Below are positions 24,481 through 35,700 of a stretch of 64,000 nucleotides of DNA, in pieces. The notes under the pieces were generated by a model, which made no database searches, was not told the origin of the DNA, and saw nothing but the letters and a program-made list of their open reading frames with translations. The translations under genes were made by a program, and so were the position numbers. Each line of letters begins with the position of its first letter. The stretch's first letter is position 1. Source of the stretch: Sialis fuliginosa (lineage: Eukaryota; Arthropoda; Insecta; Megaloptera; Sialidae); NCBI GenBank assembly GCA_961205875.1, contig OY540810.1:20522001-20586000 (forward strand), in the 5' to 3' direction.

Positions 24481-24716
24481 ATTTTTAAATAGTGGTTTAC
24501 ATGACTCAGTTAATTTTGTTTCCATCTCCCATATCGTTAATTAAACATCGGTTTTGTAGTGTAAAAATATCATTTATGCGTGTCTTTCCCCAAAAAAGAA
24601 TCCCATATCGTAAATTTGATTCAAATTATACGTAATAGATATTTAAAAATAATATTTTGTGGTATTTTTTCACGTCTGACTATGAAATATCACTATTTAT
24701 TAGTTTAAAAAAAATA

Positions 24717-25062
24717 TATTAATACGTATTTCCCACGTAAATTTTTTATCAATATGTATTCATAAAAATTTTATACTATCTGCTAATTTTATATTATTGT
24801 TTCTTAATACTATTTCATTAAAATTACTATAATCTCCAAACTTCATAAATTGCGTCTTATTTACATTCAATTTTAAACTCATTTTATCGAACTAATAAGG
24901 TAAGTGAATCATTGTCATTTTAATATTATTAAGTAAAGAATTATAATCAAGAGCGTTATATATGACTGATGTATTGTCTAAAATACATACATAATTATTT
25001 TGTTGTTTTTTATTTTAGGTAAATCATTCATATAAGCAATTGCTTGTAGTAATTTTATACCT
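24717..25062 (-). pseudogene. Non-LTR (LINE) reverse-transcriptase relic
   Basis: Reading the - strand gives AIAYMNDLPKIKNNKIIMYV, then after a frame change LDNTSVIYNALDYNSLL, then FDKMSLKLNVNKTQFMKFGD and ADSIKFL, IHIDKKFTWE. These correspond to the palm of a non-LTR reverse transcriptase: LIYINDLP, a decayed F/YADD box (here LDN), the 'NKLSLNVNKT..M.F' helix and 'KFLGI.ID..L.W'. Jockey- or CR1-like clades have this order. At least two stops and one frame change are present, and endonuclease and C-terminal parts are missing, so it is an old 5'- and 3'-truncated copy. Confidence 0.7.
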
Positions 25063-26599
25063 CTAAATAATTGGTATATTTAATATATGCAGAGAACGTA
25101 ACAGCTAAGTCTGACAAAAAGAATGGTTCGATAAACCAATATCTCTAACTTGTTAAAAATTCGATTTTTGCCATGTAGATATTAAGCCAAAGGTAATTGG
25201 TATTCAGAGTGATATACAGTGACTTTGAGACTTTATTTACCCGTGAATGAAATCCGCAAAGATCTCGTTTTAATGGAGTTTTCAGTAAGTGTCGATCGCG
25301 CATAAGGTTATCGCGGTGTTACCAAACAGATGGCTCCGAATCCATCGTTAAATATTTGATCCCATCAGAAATTTATGTTAGCTGCTGCGGAACAATTTCT
25401 TGAAAGATTCACGAACATTTCTCCTCAGAGACACCTAACACTGTTAGTATACTTAATTTAAATTGAGTCATTTATATTCAAAACGCTTACCCGTTTCACA
25501 AGTAATCGTACTTTTATTTTAATGAATTGAGTTTAAATGCAGGAATCGGCAATGATTTCTCAGAGCAGAACTTCATTTACTTTACCTTTGCATCAGCTTT
25601 CGAATATCATGCTTTGTATGCATTCATGTTTTGAACTCGAGGAAATTTCTATACCCTTTGTTGCACACTCTGATATGTGCATCTGAAATATAACGACCTT
25701 ATTATGTTATTTCTGTATATATTTCACATGTACATACGTAAACATGTACAGAATGGTGTAAAAATCATATCATACGTTGAAATTTATGTTTATATATGTG
25801 AAATTATTATGTAAACGTTACAGAAAGATTTAGACAATACAACGGTATATATAAAACATATACTAGTCTCTATATTCATGAAATTAATTAAAGAATCAAA
25901 ATATTCATAGAAAAATAGACAATATTCAAAGATCTGTATTTATGGTAAATTTTGATGTACAGAAATGAATAAATAATAATATATAAAAATAATAATAATT
26001 TTAAAGCTTGAAATCTCTTCTTTTCAATACTTATCAAAAATTTTATTGATATTTTGCTAAGTTATGGAATTTGCTTTTTTTAAATACGATTATTACATTT
26101 TTTTTCCATAAAGTGATTTACTATCTAAACAAAATTATCATATTTACTTTGAAATTTTGTAATAGGATAACAAATCAACGTACAATATTCGTTTTTTTAA
26201 TACATTTTTCTACTTGAAATAAACTCATTTTCGCAAAGGATATTTTACTTTATTTTAAATCATAACGATGAATGAGCATATCAATTTTAACTAATTGTAA
26301 GTTTGTTGGCAAAAGGTTGGAAATAACCATTAAAGATCTATTCTATCTATTTAATAATGTTGCTGCACTCACATATTCCACCTACAAATATATTTATATC
26401 TTTGATATACACCATAATTACTTAGTGAACAGTAACTGTCTAACGCAATTATAATAACCATAAACATAATTATATCTATTTTAAAATATTTCATTTTGTC
26501 CACAGTCACACATAACTATCTAAATGTTAGGGTTTAAATAACAAGAGAATAAAAAATGAAATGCAAGCATTTTGACGTGTGAAATTTGTTTAAAACTAA
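25063..26599. other. Mostly A+T-rich non-coding DNA
   Basis: At 25250-25440 the composition is more balanced, with interrupted frames and no recognised protein. The remainder shows nothing. Confidence 0.4.
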
Positions 26600-26830
26600 T
26601 CAGATTTCTCAGAGGTGGGCTCTCCTAGGAGTTCTGGAGAGTTTCCAACTCAAACACTTCTAATGAGTAAACACGACTCCGCTGTACGACAGAGAGTCAC
26701 ATAATTCCCACGAGTAAGATAGAGAGCGAGTATGTTTATTTATGACACGCGAATGTCAGGTCACTTAATCTTCATCTCGCGCGTAACCCGCTGGTGGCGG
26801 AGGGGGGGAAGTGAGCTAAAACATGCTAAT
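26600..26830. other. G+C-richer islet of unknown nature
   Basis: Begins near AGAGGTGGGCTCTCC and ends near GGTGGCGGAGGGGGGG. The opposed G-rich ends might be those of a decayed hAT-like element, but the inverted match is short. No frame of note. Confidence 0.25.
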
Positions 26831-27104
26831 TAATAGAGTGGGATACATAAAAATGTAGAAGTACGTCCTCTGTTTGATTTATACGGTTTTTCTTTTTTAT
26901 TTTGCGTTGTGGATTTCGCGGATTTAATTTATGGTAATTTTGATTTATGATAGTCATCTAGCTTCCACGGTTTTGTCTTGATAAAAAAATGATATGTCGG
27001 CTATCATCGGACTAAAATATCTTATCTGTATTTTTTATTGTATGTGTTAAATATTGATATATTTATAGTTTTGCAAATGTTTATATTTAGATACAATATA
27101 TAAT

Positions 27105-27835
27105 AGACGAGAAGAGAAGACACGAGAGTCATGAAAGTCTCGTCAGGATTATTTTAACTGAAATCTCGTCTTGGTCTCGAATTTTATAACTGACAGTCTT
27201 GTTATGAACACGTAACCGAGACACAGTTTTAGGAGGGGGAAGGGCAGGCTTGGCGAACGCCCGAGGCATCAGTTCAAGAGGGGCGGCGGATGTTCATACG
27301 GAGAAAAAATTAGCTTATATTCTAGTAAAAATTATTATTATTTTTTAAGAAAAAAATCGAAAAGTATATTGCCACTGAGTTTAGTTTAAATTAAGAAATA
27401 CGAATTAAAAATAAGAATATGTAACCAAATACTTTCTCTATTAAATAGCTTTATGTTAAGAAAAAGCGTAAAAAAAGTTACAAAGTTGAATCGATTAAAT
27501 AAAAAAAATCAATATTTTTATTTATTTATCATATTTAATAATTATTTATTCAAGTTATTAAATGTATTTTTAATGGTTGACTTGCATTAATGATAGTCTC
27601 TCGAGGTGGAGGGGGGAGGAATCGCGCTCAGGATGAAATTAATTAAGATGAATAAAAATTATTTTTCTCATTTATTCGAAGAAATGACTAGTAAGCAATG
27701 AAATACAACGAATCTTACATACAGGTATTTTAAATTAACTATTGATTATTTATAAATACAGTTGATGTCATATTGGTCTCGTCTCATCCAAATTTAAGTC
27801 ACTATCGTTTGTCTCAATCTCGTCTCGAGATAGAA
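27105..27835. repeat. GAGAC/GTCTC repeat pair around A+T-rich core
   Basis: 27105-27225 holds GAGAC and GTCTC words (AAGTCTCGTCAGG, CTCGTCTTGGTCTCGA). 27776-27830 holds GGTCTCGTCTCATCC and CAATCTCGTCTCGAG. They may be the two ends of one element, with a G+C-rich patch (27232-27300) and A+T-rich DNA between them. No coding. Confidence 0.4.
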
Positions 27836-28980
27836 TATTTTTACCAAAATAATGTACCTACATATACATTAATTTTCCTTATTATTTTTGTGTAATTTTT
27901 TGTTATAGAAAACATTTAAACTTTCTTTTATGTTTTCCATATAAAGTAAAATTTTAATTACATACTGTTTATTAATTTTGGAATACAAAAGAAAAATTTT
28001 AAATGAAAATAATGAAATTACATAAATTTCCAGTAAATTTAAGGTAAGTTATCATAATATGTGATTAAATCCAGGCATTTTTACCTCTTAATTAAAACAT
28101 AAAATATAGCTATAATTATACATTATGTTGAGAAAATGTTTCCTTTTCTGTTCTAAAAACATTGTTAATGAATTTTAATTTTGTTAAAATTTATTATAAC
28201 ATCATTCCTGAAGGCATTTTGCGAACGTTAGATGTTAGATAAAGTTTTGTTATTTGTTGAGAGAGCCTTTATAAATTTCAACATTACTCTGTTTATCATG
28301 GTTTCTGTTATGCTAAGTTTAAAAAAATAATGTAATTAATTAATATTATTAGAATAATATACCTACATACTTTTAAAAAGTTCAAAATAAAACTTTAGGG
28401 TTGGGGGGGGGGGGGGGATATTACTAGCATTTTGCCACGGCCCACAATCTTTCTTAGCTAGCCACCGATTTTATAAAAATCAGTTGAATGAAATACAATA
28501 GTTCTATGTTTTATTAAAACAACTATTTTACATCGATTGATATTGTTCAATGTATTATCGATTCTATATTAAGTACCTCGTTGATATTATGTTAAAAAAA
28601 TTTAATTATAAAATACGTGACTGACATAATTTTGTATGGAATATAAATATTTTATTGGTATTTGTACATATAAATATCTCTTATTGTAAGATACGTACTA
28701 TCAGAATTCGAAGTATTGATAAAGAGATAAGCATTGAATTTATACTATTTATTTTATACTAACATAACTTGTATTAGTATTTCTTTCGTTTTTCTTTTTA
28801 ACGCATTGCTATTTGAATTCTTTAAAAAAGTACATTTAATTTAGTAATTTCAGCATTTTGGTGTATTAATAATCATAACATTAGTGATTAAATTTTTTTT
28901 TAATATTTATATAAAGAACCAATTTTGAAGCTCTTCTTTCTAACAAATTATTGCTAGTATATGTATAATACATACATATA
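27836..28980. other. A+T-rich non-coding DNA with a 15-G run
   Basis: A run of 15 G is at 28403-28417. No gene or recognisable element otherwise. Confidence 0.5.
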
Positions 28981-29491
28981 GAGGGCGAGTAAAAAGTATG
29001 GAATATTGTTTATATTTTTTTAAATATTCATTATTTAATGAAAATGTGTTAGTAAAAGTGTTTAAATAAATTATTTCCTATGTAATGCTAATATTAAAAA
29101 AAAATGGTGCTATCAGTTAGGATGCTATGGTAGCAAACTCTATTTATTCTGAATGACAATATATCGTTTTTATTAATTCTTTGAATAGATATATTTTTTG
29201 CATACAATCTTGTAAAATTTTAATGAGGTTGCAAACGAAAAATTTTGAAAATTTTTAGATTATAAAAATTAATTTTTCTCAAAATTTTTCGTTTGCAACC
29301 TCATTATGTATGTTGTCAGTTAAAAAAATAGAGTTTGATACCATAGGAACGTAACTGATAGCACCATTTATTTAAAAAAGATTAGCATTACATAGGAAAT
29401 AATTTCTCTAAAAACATTTATCAAAATATTTTTTTAAATAATGAATATTTTAGAAAATATAAGCAATATTCTATATTTTTTGCTCATCCTG
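28981..29491. mobile_element. Palindromic miniature element (GAGTAAAAAGTATGG), short form
   Basis: Left arm 28981-29252 and right arm 29275-29491 are inverted copies, so the element can fold on itself almost entirely. The outer ends are GAGGGCGAGTAAAAAGTATG and CAGGATGAGCAAAAAATA (right, reverse-complemented). The inner ends carry GTTGCAAACGAAAAATTTTG. TA-rich flanks and a CAG start suggest Tc1/mariner mobilisation. A longer copy is at 48.14 kb. Confidence 0.7.
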
Positions 29492-30016
29492 TTTATACAT
29501 ATTAAAATCAAAATCAACTTGTGATTGACAGAATGCAACACGTAAACTCAACCCTACTACTGAACTGTCGCTTTTTTTTTTATTGTTAAAATGGTAAGTA
29601 TAACCTACATTGTTATAGTTATCTAAGATAATCTTAAGAGTAGAGAGTGTCATAAGTACAATGCCCACCTCCCTATTTTTGTTTTTATTGTTATTGTATA
29701 TACGTACATATTATTTTTAAATAAATATAAAAATTAATATAATTTCCCAGAACTCGAAATTACTTGTATGCCTGGATACACCGTTAGAATTTTCAACACT
29801 TCTTTGAACATACTGTATTTATTATCATTCTGGATTTTCTCAATACGTCGTAATGGTATTAAGTATGTACCTAATTAATTAAATAATTTAATTTCAGGTA
29901 AACTATATGGCATCTACAATATAAGCTTTTAAATATTCGTCAACGAGATCAGCTGGTAATCTCTTCACGTAGCAAACAGTACTGGTCAGATAAACATAAT
30001 GAAGAAGTTATTCTAA
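29492..30016. other. Spacer upstream of the ankyrin exon
   Basis: Contains a plausible splice acceptor TTAATTTCAG ending at 29897. Any exon from there meets an in-frame stop (30014-30016) before the ankyrin frame, so it could only be untranslated or spliced again. A weak acceptor ATTCTAAAATAG ends at 30021. Confidence 0.35.
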
Positions 30017-31819
30017 AATAGAGTAGATGAGGATACAACTGATAAATACGATAGTGCATCTCTAGTACCTGCTGCTGATGAGAGTTATACGGAGATATTA
30101 GATGATTTGTTAGAAAAAAGTGCCAATATAGACATGACTAATGCAAGAGATAACACAGCATTACTCCTTGCTGCAAAAGAGGGCCGTACTGAGGTAGTGC
30201 AAGTTCTGTTGGAGAAAGGTGCCGATGTAAACATAGTGAATACATACGGCAGCACAGCTGTACTTCTTGCTTCGAGTTGGAATAACATTGATGTGTTGCA
30301 TGCGCTGCTGAAGAGAGGAGCTTGTGTGAACACACCAAATGCATACGGTAACACAGCTTTACACAGGGCTGCTGAAAAGGGTCATATAAAGATAGTTGAC
30401 ACATTATTAGAGAAAGGTGCTAATGTGAATATAACTAACGCAAAATGCAATACAGCTCTACTCCTTGCTACTAGAGAGGGTCGTACAGAGGTAGTACAAG
30501 CTTTGTTGAAGAAAGATGCCAATGTAAATATAGTAAATGCATACGGCAGCACAGCTGTACTTCTTGCTTCGAGTTGCAATCATATAGAGGTGTTAAATGC
30601 GTTTTTGAAGCAAGGTGCGAGTGTGGATACAGCTAATACATACGGTAATACAGCTCTACACATGGCTGCTCAAAAGGGCCACATAGAAATAGTGCGCGTT
30701 TTGTTGGAGACAAGAGCGAATGTGAACACAGCAAATTCAAACGATGAAACACCATTATATTTAGCTGCTAGTAAGGGTCGTACAGAAGTAGTGAGTGCAA
30801 TTTTATATAAAGATGTAAACATAAATATAAATAAAAAAACTAATAAGTCAGCTCTGCATTATGCTGCTATCTTAGGTCGGTTAGATATAGTGAGTGAGAT
30901 GATAAAAAAATGGACGACTTACATAAATACAGTTGATGTATACGGTAGCACGGCACTACATTGGGCTTCTAGAGGGGGTCAAACGTATGTAGTGAAGTTA
31001 TTGCTAGAAAATAAGGTAAATATAAACATCAAAAATAAAAACGATGACACAGCCTTGCATTGGGCCGCTACTGGGGGACATGCGGCAGTAGCTAGGCAAT
31101 TGGTAGATGGAGGTATTGAAGTGAACATACATAATAAAAAAGGTGAAACAGCTTTAAATATAGCAGTACTTAATAACACAACAGAGGTTGTGAGAGTACT
31201 AATAGATAAAGGTCTAGATGTAAACAAAGTTTATTACAATGGTCTAACAGCTCTTCATGACGCTGTTAATAATGGTCATTTGGCCTTAGTACGAGTACTG
31301 CTAGATAAAGGAGCATTTATTAACATACAAAGTGACAGTGGTAACTCAACTCTACATATTGCGGCTCTTAAGGGTCTCAAGGACATGATAGTAATTTTAT
31401 TGTGGAAAGGAGCAGACATAAACATGGGTAATGCAGATGGTAACACTGCTCTTCATATCGCTACAATGAAGGGTCACGCAGACGTAGTAAGGATATTATT
31501 GTATAAAGGAGCAAATAAGGATATAATTAATAAAAATAATGAAACAGCTATTCAATGTATGCGTAATAATATAGACATCATAAACATATATAATATATAT
31601 TTTAACGATAAAGAAAAGTTAGATGTGGAAGAATTGATTAAAGTGATATCCAAAAAACTGAACCTTTACGATATTTCGCAAGGAATAAGTTCAGTCGTAG
31701 ATGATCGAATGATATTAACTGGTTTAAATAACAGAAGTAATACCAACTATCAAACATTACGTGATATTAACAGTGCGGGAAATGTAAGTGTTATCCATCA
31801 ACAGATAATACATCACTAA
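30017..31819 (+). CDS. Ankyrin-repeat protein, 5'-incomplete exon
   Basis: The frame is open from 30017, just after an in-frame TAA, to the stop at 31817-31819. Counting residues from the TTG at 30107 (570 residues to the stop), 14 complete 33-residue ankyrin repeats run from about residue 13 to 475. They carry the usual G.TALH.AA..GH..IV..LL..GA.VN pattern; one repeat (244-277) has 34 residues. The upstream stretch TEILDDLLEKSANIDMTN is the second half of a further repeat, and no ATG lies before 30134. The start codon is therefore probably in an unseen upstream exon, perhaps joined at the acceptor ending at 30021; use of the ATG at 30134 is the alternative. The last 95 residues (ETAIQCMRNN onward) are unique, hydrophilic and match no domain I recognise. 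Ankyrin arrays bind protein partners; with no kinase, SOCS box, DHHC or membrane segment visible, the role is unknown. No signal peptide is seen. Repeats 1-3 and 4-6 are a 297-bp tandem duplication. A poly(A) signal follows the stop, favouring a host nuclear gene. Confidence 0.85.
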   Translation, partial: NRVDEDTTDKYDSASLVPAADESYTEILDDLLEKSANIDMTNARDNTALLLAAKEGRTEVVQVLLEKGADVNIVNTYGSTAVLLASSWNNIDVLHALLKRGACVNTPNAYGNTALHRAAEKGHIKIVDTLLEKGANVNITNAKCNTALLLATREGRTEVVQALLKKDANVNIVNAYGSTAVLLASSCNHIEVLNAFLKQGASVDTANTYGNTALHMAAQKGHIEIVRVLLETRANVNTANSNDETPLYLAASKGRTEVVSAILYKDVNININKKTNKSALHYAAILGRLDIVSEMIKKWTTYINTVDVYGSTALHWASRGGQTYVVKLLLENKVNINIKNKNDDTALHWAATGGHAAVARQLVDGGIEVNIHNKKGETALNIAVLNNTTEVVRVLIDKGLDVNKVYYNGLTALHDAVNNGHLALVRVLLDKGAFINIQSDSGNSTLHIAALKGLKDMIVILLWKGADINMGNADGNTALHIATMKGHADVVRILLYKGANKDIINKNNETAIQCMRNNIDIINIYNIYFNDKEKLDVEELIKVISKKLNLYDISQGISSVVDDRMILTGLNNRSNTNYQTLRDINSAGNVSVIHQQIIHH

Positions 31820-31871
31820 TTGAAATTAATATAAATATTCAAAATAATTATTTTGTAATCACAGCTAACTA

Positions 31872-31877
31872 AATAAA
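31872..31877 (+). terminator. Poly(A) signal AATAAA of the ankyrin gene
   Basis: A canonical AATAAA begins 53 bases after the stop, and AATAATAAA follows a few bases on. In A+T-rich DNA such hexamers are common, but the distance suits a short 3' UTR. Confidence 0.5.
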
Positions 31878-31888
31878 TTAAATAATAA

Positions 31889-32155
31889 ACATTTGTCAAT
31901 TTACTATACTCATTTTCCCGTTCACAACGCCACCCTTTCCAATGTATATGGTGTGAAGGCGTTGACGATGATGATGATGATGACTACGACATCGTCGGTG
32001 CTGAGAACCGCATCTCTTCTTACGCTAACATCTGCTGCTACTTCGCCGCACATATTTCACCTCCTTTCATCGTCTTTGATGCAGCACACACAAGTTTCAT
32101 AAATTCATACCATCGCTGCAAGCGTGGGGCCGTGTGGTCCCCGGTACCAGCCTGA
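31889..32155 (+). other. Protein-like open frame in a G+C-richer islet, possible terminal exon
   Basis: A frame without ATG runs from after a TAA at 31886 to TGA at 32153-32155. It includes HPFQCIWCEGV, an acidic run of seven Asp made by (GAT)n, YDIVGAENRISSYANICCYF, FIVFDAAHTSFINSYHRC and KRGAVWSPVPA. Third positions are often C or G, unlike the surroundings. A possible acceptor GTGTGAAG ends near 31958 after a pyrimidine-rich stretch. A second + frame (31893-32102) is also open, so G+C content alone may explain part of this. No family is recognised. It lies just past the ankyrin poly(A) signal, so if real it belongs to another transcript or an alternative 3' end. Confidence 0.3.
31964..31983. 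repeat. (GAT)n microsatellite
   Basis: GACGATGATGATGATGATGA; encodes the Asp run of the candidate frame. Confidence 0.85.
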
Positions 32156-32628
32156 GATAGTGATGGTAGCTTTGTGCTTTCTATGCACCCCCACCCCCCA
32201 ACGCGCGTTCATGCTCCTCTTGGTTCATATGTGATCATATGCTCGGTGTTTAACCACCCAGTCATATGTATATATATTATATATGTATGTATATGTATGT
32301 ATGTATAAGACATGAATGAAATTATTTGGGTTTGTGGTGAAATTACGCGAATTACTCACAACTCAAAATGTTGTTAAACTATCAAATACATATATTCACG
32401 AATGTATAAGTAGATGACGTCATTATTTTACAATATTTTTATTTTTTAAGGAATATACCTAAAGGATACAAATCTATTGTCTTATATATCTTATTTAAAA
32501 AATAGTGACACTAACAACAGAACCCTGTGAATCGTAAAAATAGTATGCATCATAATTTCTGTATCATTTACATCAACAATAATAGATTTATATTAATTCT
32601 TTGCATCATTAATCTTAGATCATTTTTA
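32156..32628. other. Non-coding DNA
   Basis: The G+C-richer islet fades out by about 32245. TATA/TATG simple sequence follows at 32268-32305. A TGACGTCA palindrome lies near 32415. No gene. Confidence 0.4.
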
Positions 32629-33196
32629 GAGTTCCGTAGATAACTATGTACCCTTTAATATGTTGGGTGTATGGACGTAGAATGATAACTCAAAAACATA
32701 AATGATAAAATAAAAATAAAAATGTTTTTTGACCCCCTTCTCATGGATTGAAAAGTATACTCAAAATTTTTTTTTCACTAATCCCATAGATACATAGGTC
32801 TTCTAAAATGCAAAAAAAAAAAAATTTAGGACCTTCAGATTTTAACCCTTAAGTTACAATATATTTGCGTTCAAAGTCATTATCAGAGCCTCCCCCCCTC
32901 TATTTTCTAAAGTATCGATGTAAAAAATCTTTAAAAAATCCAGAATGTAGCTTTTAATTAGTACTTTCAATGAAAATTATAACGAAAACTGTTGCAATAT
33001 TAGTTTATGAAAAAATTTGAAATAACTTTTTTTATAAATCGTCACACGTACAGTTTTATGAAGATTACATCTTTCGTCAACATGAAAAAGCTCTTGATAC
33101 ATATTATCAAATAGAGAATGTTAGATGAAGAGAATGCTAGTGAAAACGGCTATGGAACCCTATCATATGCTTGCCCAACACGCACTTGGCCGTTTT
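32629..33196 (+). repeat. Dispersed repeat with GTTCCG start and CACTTGGCCGTTTT end
   Basis: It starts AGAGTTCCGTAGATAACTA and closes GGAACCCTATCATATGC, then CACGCACTTGGCCGTTTTAT. This order and end are those of a repeat I recall as common in Lepidoptera (GTTCCGTA ... GGAACCCT ... CGCACTTGGCCGGTTTTT). The copy at 52.29 kb shares the logic. Non-coding; superfamily not established. Confidence 0.55.
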
Positions 33197-34129
33197 ATTA
33201 TATGTATTTTCTCAAGAGAGTGATTACACAACAGTTTTATTTTTTAAATTATTTATTTCTATAAAACGGAATGATCTTATGAACTCTAAAAAGTCATTAA
33301 TAAATGAATCAAAATGCAGCATTCTAACATACATACTACGTGATATTAGTTTATATCATTCACGTACATAGTTTGTTGTAAGTAGCTCATGAAAAACAAC
33401 GACTGCTTTGTTAACGTATTGTTTGTAATCGCAGGTGTAAACGCTACGGCTTGAGAAAATCTTCAACTAGTTACGGAATTGTACGGATTTTCAAAGAAAA
33501 GCGGTTTAATTTATAAATGGCATTAGATAATACAATGTAAACAGACTGGAAAATGATTTCTATTTTTAACATTTTTGATAAATGTCTAATAATATTTAGG
33601 TAGGTATATAAATATATAAAAATATGAAATGATTATATAATACAAAGATTAACAAAATAAACTGCTCTGGTCGGCACAAGACTTTTTTATACATCATTAC
33701 ATGTATACTGTATATACATGTATTATATTTGTAGTCAACAAAATGAACATGATTTACATTAAATTAATAATTGATAATTTTTATTCAAATAAAATAATTT
33801 ATAAACGTCAATACGTTAAATTAAAATAAAATATAAAAAGTATTTATTTATTAGGTACATACTTTGAGATTTCAGAAATAGTTGGTTATATTATTCAAAT
33901 GTATGTATCTAGATACGAATTAACAAATAATATAATATGCAATCAACTGTTTCAGTTTGAAAGTAGTAACTTACTTTTTATTTACTATTTTCTTATTTTT
34001 TCCACGTGTAAAGAACGCACAAACATAAAATCTTTTCCTAAGGACATTTTCCATCACATTTCCGTATATTTTTCTTACCTATCCCATCAAATACACACAA
34101 TATATATGTATCGGCTCAGTGAATATTAG
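33197..34129. other. A+T-rich non-coding DNA
   Basis: No gene or recognisable element; short + frames (33171 and 33899) are not supported. Confidence 0.5.
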
Positions 34130-34350
34130 CTGGCGTATTTGTGTTCGTAACAGACACGAAGAAGATCCCCGGGTTCAGAGCGCAAAGACTGATGTGTGGG
34201 ATTTCCTATTGTGGAGCCAAGGCCTTACTCTTCTTGTTAGTCTTGTTCCGGTAACCCCTTTGACGTGAAGTTAGAGAGAAGTGCCGGAGGGCTTGCGCTC
34301 CAAGATTATGCAAGGTTTCTTTGTACAAAGTCGCGTCTATTCAAAGCACC
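34130..34350. other. G+C-richer coding-like islet, unidentified
   Basis: The - strand is open for about 42 codons (DATLYKETLHNLGAQALRHF, then SLTSRQRGYRNKTNKKSKAL, then APQ and a stop). The + strand is open for about 39 codons (WRICVRNRHEEDPRVQSAK onward). Both readings have balanced composition, so coding strand cannot be decided. It could be an exon relic or part of an unrecognised repeat. Confidence 0.25.
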
Positions 34351-34597
34351 CTATTATGTATGTATACTCTATTTTATAATAAGTACAGTTTAAATAACGA
34401 AAAATGCTAAGGTGGGTTTTGTTTTACGAAAATAAGTAAGTCTTGACAGTTTTGTTTGTTTTATTTTTACTAAAGGTTATTATATTTCTTGTTTATATAA
34501 AATTTCTTTGAAATTATTAAATATTGACAGCATTATTTTCCTACAAAAATTTAATAAAATGTAGATAAAAGACGTGGACGTAATGATAAAGAATATC

Positions 34598-34870
34598 AAC
34601 ACAATTTAACAAACTGCCATGGGTACAAAGAAACTTTCTTATACGTAATACTGAAAATAAACGAAAATAAAACGAATATTTCTTGATAACTGACAAAAGA
34701 TAGAAGCAAGAGTAAACATCTGTCCCCTGTTGTAAGATCTTTTTCAAGTCTACGACTGACAAGGTGAAAATAATCAGAATAAATGTAGTGAAGGTAAAAA
34801 ATTGATGTTTTCACCAAAATCTCGAATTAGAAAAAAAAACTTTGCAATACTTAAAAAGACTTATACTATA
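34598..34870 (+). repeat. Diverged GGCGAAAATAGTC-family repeat
   Basis: CTGCCATGGGTACAAAG with TTTCTTATACGTAATACTGA on the left. On the right ACAAGGTGAAAATAATCAGA, then AAAATCTCGAATTAG and TTTGCAATACTTA correspond to the copies at 6.6 and 63.75 kb. Strongly decayed. Two overlapping - strand frames inside are not genes. Confidence 0.4.
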
Positions 34871-35106
34871 TTTATTTCATACATAAATAAAGCTAAGAAA
34901 AAATAAAAAAATGTTGAAAAAAACTGAACAGAAGTATCGTATATTATGTCGCTTATTTGATTTTAGCTCCCACCGTCGATATTCATAATTATATAATGTA
35001 ACATTGAGTATGCTCGCAACTTTAGGCTAGCGCAATTTCTTGGTCTATATTTTTATGAAATATATTTGGGGGCCGAGAAAACAACTAAATCGACGAGGCT
35101 TATACC

Positions 35107-35300
35107 TATCAGAGCTGTCAATACTTCAAATAAAATACATGAAAAAGTACTTCATGTACTTTTTGGTACTTGAAGTACTTTACTTCAAGTTTATTTTAAA
35201 TAGTAAAAAGTAAATAAGTTCAAATACTTTTTGAACGCAATACTTGAATTTAACAAGTAATGTATGTACTTGAAGTATAATACTTAAAAAAAAATACAAA
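35107..35300. repeat. GTACTTGAAGTA-rich repeat, probably hAT-like
   Basis: CAGAGCTGTCAATACTTC at the left edge, then many AGTACTT and ACTTGAAGTA words on both strands. The pattern fits the subterminal region of a hAT-like element. The right end was not identified. Confidence 0.4.
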
Positions 35301-35587
35301 TATGATAATATACGCAATAGTAAAATGTTAGTTTAAAATTTTTAATGCATATATATTTAGGGTACCTAAATACTTTATAGTATAGGATCAAATTAAGTAT
35401 ATTATAGGTAAATATATGAAATATTTCGTATATTAATTATATAATCGACTGTACCTAGTTACCTAGTAATAAATCAAGAAGTACCTTTATATAATGCATA
35501 CGAAATCAATAAAGGGAATTTGATATGAAAAACTAACTTAGATATTTCACGTTCCGCATAGCTTACACATCAATAATTAAATTATAT

Positions 35588-35700
35588 CCCGAACTTGAGA
35601 GGAATGTTGGTTGTTCCCGGAAGTGGTGTTACCCTAGGAGCCTCCTTCCGGCGTTGAATGATGGCAGAAGGAAGTTTGCAGCCGACAAAAAGCTTGGCAT
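35588..35700. other. G+C-richer coding-like islet, unidentified
   Basis: On the + strand a frame without ATG contains PELERNVGCSRKWCYPRSLL and PALNDGRRKFAADKKLGI. The - strand is also open (AKLFVGCKLPSAIIQRRKEA). Composition breaks sharply from the surroundings. It may be an exon or an exon relic; no family recognised. Confidence 0.25.

Noticed and set aside
30085-31227. Four - strand open frames inside the ankyrin gene
   Set aside because: They are antisense shadows of the repeated + strand codons; their spacing follows the ankyrin period.
30017-31819. Bacterial (Wolbachia-like) origin of the ankyrin gene
   Set aside because: Such arrays are common in endosymbionts, but nothing else here is bacterial: a poly(A) signal follows, insect-type repeats flank both sides, and the N-terminus appears to need splicing. 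It cannot be fully excluded without a tree.
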